DNA from: Rhodanobacteraceae bacterium
GTDB lineage: Bacteria; Pseudomonadota; Gammaproteobacteria; Xanthomonadales; SZUA-5
DNA: 64,000 bases
Direction of reading: 5' to 3'
Assembly: GCA_024234055.1 (NCBI GenBank)
Contig: JACKOW010000010.1
Location: 1-64,000, forward strand
Shown: positions 58,097-64,000 of the stretch, piece by piece
Layout of the letters: each line of letters opens with the position of its first letter
Position numbering within the stretch: the first letter of the stretch is position 1
Notes under the pieces: model-generated
Databases searched by the model: none
Seen by the model: the letters and a program-made list of their open reading frames with translations, nothing else
Told to the model about the DNA's origin: nothing
Position numbers and translations under genes: made by a program

Positions 58097-59362
58097 ATGC
58101 ATCTATCCGAACTGAAGCGGAAATCCGTTGAAGAACTCCTGGAAATGGCCGACGCGATGCAAATCGAAGGCGTCGCCCGGGCCCGCAAGCAGGAAGTCAT
58201 CTTCGCCATTCTCAAGGCCCATGCCAAATCCGGAGAATCCATCTCCGGCGAAGGCGTACTGGAAATACTCCAGGATGGTTTCGGCTTTCTGCGCGCCGTT
58301 GATTCGTCCTTTCTGGCGGGTCCCGACGATGTCTACATCAGCCCCAGCCAGATTCGCCGCTTCAATCTGCGCACCGGCGATTACATCCGCGGCAAGGTGC
58401 GGCCACCCAAGGAAGGCGAGCGCTACTTCGCCCTGCTCAAGGTGGACGACATCAATGACGAGCCGCCGGAATCGAAGAAGAATCAGGTTCTGTTCGAGAA
58501 TCTGACGCCCTACTACCCGACCGTGCGCTACAACCTGGAGCGCGGCAACGGCTCGGCCGAGGACATCACCGGGCGGGTCATGGATCTTATGTCGCCGGTG
58601 GGCAAGGGCCAGCGCGGATTGATCGTGTCGCCGCCCAAGGCCGGCAAGACGATGATGCTGCAGAACGTCGCCCAGGCTCTGATGGCCAACCATCCGGAAA
58701 GCCATCTGATCGTGCTGCTGATCGACGAGCGACCGGAAGAAGTCACCGAGATGCAGCGCATGGTGCGCACCGGTGAAGTCATCAGTTCGACCTTCGACGA
58801 ACCCGCCGCCCGCCACGTGCAGGTGGCGGAAATGGTGATCGAGCGCGCCAAGCGTCTGGTCGAACACAAGCGCGACGTCATCATCCTGCTGGATTCCATC
58901 ACCCGTCTGGCGCGCGCCTACAACACCGTGGTGCCGTCATCGGGCAAGGTGCTGTCCGGCGGTGTCGACGCCAACGCCCTGCAGCGCCCCAAGCGTTTCT
59001 TCGGTGCCGCGCGCAAGGTCGAGGAAGGCGGTTCGCTGACCATTCTCGGGACGGCGCTGGTCGAGACCGGTTCGAAGATGGACGAGGTCATCTACGAAGA
59101 GTTCAAGGGCACCGGCAACATGGAAGTGCACCTGGAACGTCGTATCGCCGAAAAGCGCATTTATCCCGCCATCAACATCAACCGCTCGGGCACCCGCCGC
59201 GAGGAGTTGCTGCTGGCGGCCGAACCGCTGCAGAAGATCTGGATCCTGCGCAAGCTGCTGCACTCGATGGACGAAACCGCGGCGATGGAATTCATGCTCG
59301 ACAAGATGAAGAGCACCAAGTCCAACGACGAGTTCTTCCAGTCGATGAAGCGGCAAGGCTGA
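58097..59362 (+). CDS. rho: Transcription termination factor Rho
   Basis: A 421-residue hexameric RNA helicase that ends transcription of untranslated RNA. The N-terminal helical part (MHLSELKRKSVEELLEMADA) and cold-shock-like RNA-binding domain (GFGFLRAVDSSFLAGPDDVY, then ISPSQIRRFNLRTGDYI) are followed by Walker A SPPKAGKTMMLQNVA, VLLIDERPEEVTEMQRMV, Walker B DVIILLDSITRLARAYN, the Q/R loops around SGKVLSGGVDANALQRPKRF, and ARKVEEGGSLTILGTALVET. Length and sequence are standard. No strong Shine–Dalgarno is visible; the upstream region from 57906 to 58096 is free of repeats and may be the leader. Confidence 0.97.
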   Translation: MHLSELKRKSVEELLEMADAMQIEGVARARKQEVIFAILKAHAKSGESISGEGVLEILQDGFGFLRAVDSSFLAGPDDVYISPSQIRRFNLRTGDYIRGKVRPPKEGERYFALLKVDDINDEPPESKKNQVLFENLTPYYPTVRYNLERGNGSAEDITGRVMDLMSPVGKGQRGLIVSPPKAGKTMMLQNVAQALMANHPESHLIVLLIDERPEEVTEMQRMVRTGEVISSTFDEPAARHVQVAEMVIERAKRLVEHKRDVIILLDSITRLARAYNTVVPSSGKVLSGGVDANALQRPKRFFGAARKVEEGGSLTILGTALVETGSKMDEVIYEEFKGTGNMEVHLERRIAEKRIYPAININRSGTRREELLLAAEPLQKIWILRKLLHSMDETAAMEFMLDKMKSTKSNDEFFQSMKRQG

Positions 59363-59373
59363 GGGCGGGCACA

Positions 59374-59590
59374 CCCTGCCGAGCAAGCTCGGCACTACCA
59401 AGGCCTCGTACACCGACGCTCTGGTAGAGCGGAGCTTGCTCCGCTGCTTCTGCCGGGCTTGTGCTTGGGCTTTTGCCGCATGCCCGAAGAGCCGCAATCC
59501 CTGCCGAGCAAGCTCGGCACTACCAGAGCCTCGTGCACCGACGCTCTGGTAGCGGAGCTTGCTCCGCTACGGTGGCTGGGCCTTGATGGT
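59374..59590. repeat. Two-copy palindromic array after rho
   Basis: CCCTGCCGAGCAAGCTCGGC begins at 59374 and 59499 (period 125), each followed by a TAGxGGAGCTTGCTCCGCT palindrome. It is the same family as the 119-bp array at 1044–1321, with CACTACCARRGCCTCGT in place of CACGTGACAGCCTCGT. It lies between rho and the convergent halogenase gene. Confidence 0.88.
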
Positions 59591-59606
59591 GCGTGTTTGC
59601 CGAGAA

Positions 59607-61097
59607 TCAACCCTTCGCCATCGGGCAATAGCGCTCGACGTATTCCTGGTGGCTGGGCAACTGGCGCAGGCTCATCGCGACTTGTTTGCGGATGCCTTCG
59701 AGAAAACCGGCCAGCTCGGCGTCACCCATCAGATCCGCTGATGGATGGTGCCGTTCAGGCATGATTCCCTGGCCGAGCATCACCTGGATCCAGGAGTTCT
59801 CGGCGAACAGTTCGTTGGGTACGCGGAATACGCGCCCGGTCTGGCGGAACAGGTCAATGCGATGACGCAGGCTGGGCGGGATGTCGAGTTCGCGGCAGGC
59901 ACGCCAGAAGTCGGTGTCCTGACGTTCGGTGACGTGGTAGTGCAGCACGATGAAATCGCGGATGTGCTCGATCTCGGCTCGGGTCTGCTGGTTGTATTCG
60001 TCGATGTCGGCCTGGCAGATGCCCTGTCCCGGAAACATCTGCATCAAGCGGATGATGCCGCGCTGGATCAGATGGATGCTGGTCGACTCCAGCGGTTCCA
60101 GGAAGCCGCTGGAGAGACCGATGGCCACACAGTTCCTGTGCCAGGTCTGCAGGCGCTGGCACGGGCGGAAGCGGATCACGCGCGGCTCGGTGCGCAGTTC
60201 ACCTTCGATATGGTCGAGCAGCGTGGCCCTGGCCTGGGCATCGTCCAGATGGCGGCTGCTGTAGACCAGACCGTTGCCGACCCGATGTTGCAGCGGAATA
60301 CGCCACTGCCAGCCAGCATCGTGGGCGATGGAGCGCGTATAGGGAATGGCCGGCCCTGTCGACTCGGTCTGCACAGCGATGGCGCTGTCGCAAAACAGCC
60401 AGTGTGACCAATCCTCGATGCCGATGCCCAGTGTCTGCCCAATCAGCAGCGCGCGGAATCCGGTGCAATCGATGAACAGATCGCCTTCGAGCTCCAGGCC
60501 GGAATCCAGTCGCAGCGCAGCAATATCGCCGGACTCGGGGTCGCAGCGGACCTCGACGATCTTGCCTTCGATGCGCTGCACACCAAAGCCCTCGCTGAAC
60601 TGACGCAGGAAGCGCGCATAGAGCCCGGCATCCAGATGGAAGGCGTAGTTCATGGCGCCGCGCGGCAAGTGCGCGAAGCGACTCTGTTCAGCCGCCTGAA
60701 GCTCCAGGCAGTAGTCACCGTAGTCGCCGGCCAGTCCGCGCTCGCGGCCCTTGTGCCAGAAATGCTGGAAGCCGGCGGTCCAGTGGTCGGTACCGGTCAG
60801 GCCGAAGGAATGGATGTAGTCCAGGCCGCGGTCGCGCCAATTCTCGAAGCGGATGCCAAGTTTGAAGGTCGCATTGGTGGCCGCCATGAATGCCTGCTCG
60901 TTGATGTCGAGCAGGCGATGGAAGGTCACCAGGGTCGGGATGGTGGCCTCGCCCACGCCCACGGTGGAAATCTCGTCGGACTCGATCAGCTTGATGTCGA
61001 GCTGGCGGCCCAGGATCTTGGATATCGCAGCCGCCGCCATCCAGCCGGCGGTGCCGCCGCCGGCGATGATCACGCGTTTGATTGGCTGATTGCGCAT
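59607..61097 (-). CDS. Flavin-dependent tryptophan-halogenase family protein 1
   Basis: A 496-residue FADH2-dependent halogenase. IIAGGGTAGWMAA near the N-terminus is the FAD-binding GxGxxG. Lys79 (ATFKLGIRFENW) matches the catalytic lysine of PrnA-type enzymes, and WQWRIP at 263–268 is the intact WxWxIP signature that distinguishes halogenases from ordinary monooxygenases. GLSSGFLEPLESTSIHL is also typical. Related Xanthomonas and Brevundimonas enzymes brominate free indoles in vitro, but the natural substrate is unknown. A GAGGA lies upstream of ATG 61097. Last gene of a four-gene operon, 11 bp after the cupin-like gene. Confidence 0.92.
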   Translation of the reverse strand: MRNQPIKRVIIAGGGTAGWMAAAAISKILGRQLDIKLIESDEISTVGVGEATIPTLVTFHRLLDINEQAFMAATNATFKLGIRFENWRDRGLDYIHSFGLTGTDHWTAGFQHFWHKGRERGLAGDYGDYCLELQAAEQSRFAHLPRGAMNYAFHLDAGLYARFLRQFSEGFGVQRIEGKIVEVRCDPESGDIAALRLDSGLELEGDLFIDCTGFRALLIGQTLGIGIEDWSHWLFCDSAIAVQTESTGPAIPYTRSIAHDAGWQWRIPLQHRVGNGLVYSSRHLDDAQARATLLDHIEGELRTEPRVIRFRPCQRLQTWHRNCVAIGLSSGFLEPLESTSIHLIQRGIIRLMQMFPGQGICQADIDEYNQQTRAEIEHIRDFIVLHYHVTERQDTDFWRACRELDIPPSLRHRIDLFRQTGRVFRVPNELFAENSWIQVMLGQGIMPERHHPSADLMGDAELAGFLEGIRKQVAMSLRQLPSHQEYVERYCPMAKG

Positions 61098-61108
61098 CTG
61101 TGATGTCC

Positions 61109-62125
61109 TCAACGGTTCAGGCGCTTGAGCAAGCGCGCGCGCAGACTGCGGGTGGCGTCGGCGTCGAAGGTCTTGAGCACGCCGCGCACTGATTCCGGAA
61201 TATGAGCCGCAGTGCGCTCGTCGGCTTCGAAGATGTAGTGCTGGAACAGCTGCTGCCAAGCCTGGCGTTCGGCGCTGGGCAGATCCCTCAGGGTCATCAG
61301 TCCCAGCATCAGCGCATTCATGGGTGAGTCCATGTAGGCGGGCACCTGTCGCCACCAGTAGTTGATCAGCACATTGAACGCATCCAGCGCCTCTACGTGG
61401 TGCCACCAGAGGCTGGGCACAAACAACGCATCGCCAGCTTCCAGTTCCGCCACCTGGGCGTGCGCCAGCGCCTCGACAAAACGCGGATGGCGGGCGAGGT
61501 CTGGCTGGGCGAAATCGACCAGGCTGATCGCTTGCCCAGCGGGCGTGAAATCAAGCGGGCCAATGTAGAGATTGCCCACCTGCCCCGGAGGAAACAGGGT
61601 GAAGCGACGGCGACCGGCGATGACACAGGCCAGATTGTCGGGCACATCATGATGGGCGGCGATGCGGGTACGATTGCCGATCCAGACGCTGACCAGTGGG
61701 TCGAGGTCGCCGAAGGGCAACTCATTGGCTGCGCGAAATCCGGGCAGACAGGTGTCGACCGTGGTCGAACCAATGTACAGGGCAGGCGCATCGAGTTCGC
61801 CGGAGCTCGCGACAAGCAGGTCCAGCAGCTGATCAAGGCGCGTGCGAGTGACGCTGAAGTTGAAGCCGCTGAAATCCCGATTGTAGAAGAAGCGCCCCTG
61901 GTGTTCGGGCGCGCCCTGCCAGGCCACCACTGCCTCACCCTGATAGTGGTGGCGAAGATAGTCTGCCGCTGCAGCAGCCGATTCTCGTCCGGCGCGGGCA
62001 CTCGGCCAGTGTGCCACGAGACCACGCACCAGGATCGGCCTGTTGGCGCGCAGCAAGGCCTCCGGCAGCGTGGCTGCCTCGGCCAGGGCCATTTCGCGCA
62101 CGGCTTCAGGCACGGGACCGCTCAC
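61109..62125 (-). CDS. Cupin-like (JmjC/Cupin_8) protein
   Basis: A 338-residue protein of the cupin-like domain 8 group, relatives of Fe(II)/2-oxoglutarate oxygenases. RIAAHHDVPDNLACVIAGRR holds the HxD pair, and FVPSLWWHHVEALD carries the second metal-ligand histidine; RRRFTLFPPGQVGNLYIGPL and INYWWR are typical. It probably hydroxylates a side chain, but the substrate is unknown. GTG 62125 overlaps the sapC gene's end by 20 bp; ATG 62092 is an alternative start. It lies between SapC and halogenase 1, a set repeatedly found beside TonB-dependent receptors. Confidence 0.88.
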   Translation of the reverse strand: MSGPVPEAVREMALAEAATLPEALLRANRPILVRGLVAHWPSARAGRESAAAAADYLRHHYQGEAVVAWQGAPEHQGRFFYNRDFSGFNFSVTRTRLDQLLDLLVASSGELDAPALYIGSTTVDTCLPGFRAANELPFGDLDPLVSVWIGNRTRIAAHHDVPDNLACVIAGRRRFTLFPPGQVGNLYIGPLDFTPAGQAISLVDFAQPDLARHPRFVEALAHAQVAELEAGDALFVPSLWWHHVEALDAFNVLINYWWRQVPAYMDSPMNALMLGLMTLRDLPSAERQAWQQLFQHYIFEADERTAAHIPESVRGVLKTFDADATRSLRARLLKRLNR

Positions 62126-62813
62126 GGCGGAAGCGCTCGATCAGTTCGCGGAACTTGGAGATCGAAGCTACCGCCATGTAGATCGGCAGCAGGTGGCCGC
62201 TGCGGGCCAGCGCTTCCAGCGCAGCGCCCGACAGTGCCTGCAGACGCTCTTCATTGATGGTGTGAAACCCGGCCAGGCGATTCTGCGAGCCGTCACCCGG
62301 ATCAATGTCGAGAACAAAGGACTCCAGCAGTTCGTGTTGCACCAGCGCGGCGACAAAGGCCGGGGTGCTCTCGATGCCCTGATGGATGGCGAGCAGCAGT
62401 GAATTGATGTGCTCGAGGTACTCGCTGGTGCCCCCGTGGGGCAGGAACACGGGAGTGCCTTGCTCCCCGCTGATACGCGGGCTGTCCATGTCGACATGGA
62501 TGACCAGTTCATCGCCACTACGACCGATCAGAAAGGGCTGGCGCTCGATGGCCATCGGCACATAGCTGGCGTCCCAGCCATGCCCGTCCAGAAACAGATT
62601 CTGGCCTTCGTGCAGACCAAACAGGGCCAGTGGTTGGTAATCGCCAGCGGCGGAGGTCTGTCGGAATACGATCGGATAGTGCGCCTGGATGCTGCGGAAT
62701 TCGGCAGGAAAGGTCAGCGCGCTCATGAGCCCGTCGCCCAGTTCGGCACTGTGCTCGGTACGGATGCGCAGATTCTTGTGCTCGATGTTGTTCAACAGCT
62801 GGTGATTGGCCAT
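62106..62813 (-). CDS. SapC family protein
   Basis: A 235-residue soluble protein. It shows the SapC-like pattern: FPAEFRSIQAHYPIVFRQ, LALFGLHEGQNLFLDGHGWD, YVPMAIERQPFLIG and a C-terminal helical part. The family was named from a Campylobacter S-layer-associated gene, but in Proteobacteria it occurs with tryptophan halogenases, cupin-like proteins and TonB-dependent receptors, and its job is unknown. It starts 38 bp after halogenase 2 and overlaps the cupin-like gene by 20 bp, so the operon is tightly coupled. Confidence 0.88.
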   Translation of the reverse strand: MANHQLLNNIEHKNLRIRTEHSAELGDGLMSALTFPAEFRSIQAHYPIVFRQTSAAGDYQPLALFGLHEGQNLFLDGHGWDASYVPMAIERQPFLIGRSGDELVIHVDMDSPRISGEQGTPVFLPHGGTSEYLEHINSLLLAIHQGIESTPAFVAALVQHELLESFVLDIDPGDGSQNRLAGFHTINEERLQALSGAALEALARSGHLLPIYMAVASISKFRELIERFRRERSRA

Positions 62814-62851
62814 GTGGCAGTGGGCTCGCTCGAACTGGGGTGGGCGCCGAA

Positions 62852-64000
62852 TCAGGCGCGGGGCAGACCGTGCCGGTGGATGTGATCGATCAGTTCACGG
62901 TGGCTGGGCAGCGCCGCCAGCATCCGTCGAGACAGGCTGGCGGCCTCGCGAAAGGCGCGGTCGGCCAGCTGCGGCTGATCCGAGCGCCGCGGCGCCAGGT
63001 GTGGATCAGGACGAAAACCCATGCCGTACAGCACATACTGATAACTGGCGCTGGGGAACATTTCCTCCACCCGATGCAGGTCGTAACGCGAAGGCGACTG
63101 CTGCCGCCACAGTGCCAGTTGTTCCTTCAGCCGATCCGGGATCGATTCAGGGCGGCAGTGATCCCGCCAATAGGGCGTGTCGCGGCGTTGGCTGAGTACA
63201 TAGTGCAACTTCAGGAAATCGATGACGCGGCTCCAACGATAGCTGAAGGCATCGTTGAAGCGCCGCGCCACGATGGCCATACGCTCGACGGTGGTCGGCA
63301 TCTCGTCGCTGAGCATGGCGGCGGACAGTTCGACCAGAGCCAGCGCTGAGGCCTCCAGCGGCTCGATGAAGCCCGACGAGAGACCGATGGCAACACAGTT
63401 GCGCTCCCAGAAGCGCTCACGGTAAGCCGGCTCGAAACTGAGCTTGCGCGGTGTCAGATGGGGATCAGGCGCGCCACTGCGGGCCAGGTACTGCTGCAGT
63501 TCCTGCGCAGCCGCGTCGTCGCTGGTGTGGGCGCTGGAATAGACATGGCCGACGCCGCGCCGAGTGGGCAAGCCAATATCCCAGATCCAGCCGTTGCTCT
63601 GTGCCGTGGAGATGGTGTGCGAGGCGATCGGCGCGTCGGCCTGGGCGTAGGGCACCTGCACGGCCAGGGCAGAATCGTTGAACAGTATCTGGCGCTGCGG
63701 AATCAGCCCGACCCCGTAGTGCTGGCCGAGCAACAGCGAGCGCATCCCGGTGCAATCCACAAAGAGATCGCCGACCAGAGCACCATGCTCCTGGGTCTGC
63801 ACCGAGGCAATGTCGCCATTGTCGCGCGTGTTGACCCCCACCATGTGATCCAGCACATGGACCACGCCCAGGTGTTCGACGCAATGCCGGCGCAGGAACA
63901 ATCCGAACTTGCCCGCATCCAGGTGGTAGGCGTAGTTGGCGACGGCGGCAAACTCGGGCGTCTGTGCCTGCTTGGGGGCCTTGCCGGCCACACACAGATG
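62852..64000 (-). CDS. Flavin-dependent tryptophan-halogenase family protein 2 (5' end outside window)
   Basis: At least 382 residues are visible; the frame stays open to the window end, and the FAD GxGxxG and catalytic-lysine regions lie beyond it. Visible motifs: VANYAYHLDAGKFGLFLRRH, GDLFVDCTGMRSLLLGQHYG, WIWDIGLPTRRGVGHVYSS and IGLSSGFIEPLEASALAL. The signature reads WIWDIG instead of WxWxIP, as in many TonB-cluster halogenases, so it differs from halogenase 1 and may prefer another substrate or halide. First visible gene of the halogenase–SapC–cupin–halogenase operon. Confidence 0.9.
   Translation of the reverse strand, partial: HLCVAGKAPKQAQTPEFAAVANYAYHLDAGKFGLFLRRHCVEHLGVVHVLDHMVGVNTRDNGDIASVQTQEHGALVGDLFVDCTGMRSLLLGQHYGVGLIPQRQILFNDSALAVQVPYAQADAPIASHTISTAQSNGWIWDIGLPTRRGVGHVYSSAHTSDDAAAQELQQYLARSGAPDPHLTPRKLSFEPAYRERFWERNCVAIGLSSGFIEPLEASALALVELSAAMLSDEMPTTVERMAIVARRFNDAFSYRWSRVIDFLKLHYVLSQRRDTPYWRDHCRPESIPDRLKEQLALWRQQSPSRYDLHRVEEMFPSASYQYVLYGMGFRPDPHLAPRRSDQPQLADRAFREAASLSRRMLAALPSHRELIDHIHRHGLPRA

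Noticed and set aside
59395..59628. Small protein encoded in the post-rho array
   Set aside because: Its sequence is just the repeat translated twice, with no independent ribosome-binding site.

Overview
The window is a chromosomal segment of a high-GC (by eye about two-thirds G+C) gammaproteobacterium, most likely in the Lysobacterales/Xanthomonadales. I infer this from the rhlB–trxA–rho neighbourhood, the GspC/D/E and glycyl-tRNA synthetase proteins, the SapC/cupin/tryptophan-halogenase operon typical of Xanthomonadales and Caulobacterales, and intergenic repeats of the 'TGTGGGAGCGGCTTCAGCC' and 'GTAGGAGCGACCTTGCGTCG' kinds. No rRNA, tRNA, CRISPR array, transposase or prophage was found. 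Genes are densely packed on both strands, and nearly every gap above about 100 bp is filled by repeats.

Layout. 0.4–9 kb: glutathione S-transferase, a pepsin-type aspartic protease, a DUF1223 protein, a CadC-like winged-helix/TPR regulator, DsbC, a di-haem DUF1111 oxidoreductase and a Lys/Ala/Pro-rich basic protein. 9–16 kb: amidase, ArnT-like glycosyltransferase overlapping a PAP2 phosphatase, two secreted proteins of unknown function, a fatty-acid desaturase. 16–24 kb: carboxypeptidase-regulatory-like secreted protein, a secreted unknown, an M64 metallopeptidase coupled to a DUF2721 membrane protein, an apparently exported D-2-hydroxyacid dehydrogenase, an NTT/MFS-type carrier. 24–30 kb: haem A synthase, deoxyribose-phosphate aldolase, a DesK/DesR-type two-component pair divergent from DUF2141 and DUF2306 genes, with a palindromic operator candidate between them. 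30–37.6 kb: glyQ and glyS, an NlpC/P60-like protein with a peptidoglycan-binding domain, a TPR protein, an acyl-CoA dehydrogenase. 37.8–49.3 kb: a 1131-residue Asp-box beta-propeller lipoprotein, a hypoxanthine-DNA glycosylase, a divergent RimK-like ligase/GNAT pair, small membrane proteins, a TPR protein and a DUF3142 lipoprotein. 49.3–59.4 kb: gspE, a universal stress protein, gspD, gspC, rhlB, trxA, rho. 59.6–64 kb: a four-gene operon (halogenase 2, SapC, cupin-like, halogenase 1) whose first gene runs off the window.

The most unusual content is in the repeats. (1) Three copies of a roughly 250-bp element with near-perfect ~21-bp terminal inverted repeats (45242–45493, 51648–51897, 57658–57905) carry internal hairpins and no protein. 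They look like an undescribed MITE or structured element, and one supplies the stop codons of both flanking convergent genes. (2) A second class consists of composite elements whose inverted arms are short tandem repeats (units such as GGTTGTTG, GAGGGCAC, CGCGGAGA, ACGTCAA, CAACTGG) around a variable interior. Two of these sit in frame between a translationally coupled start codon and the signal peptide of a gene (the DUF3142 lipoprotein and gspD). (3) REP-like palindromes repeatedly begin exactly at stop codons. Together these suggest an intergenic repeat system that targets gene boundaries and reshapes protein termini.
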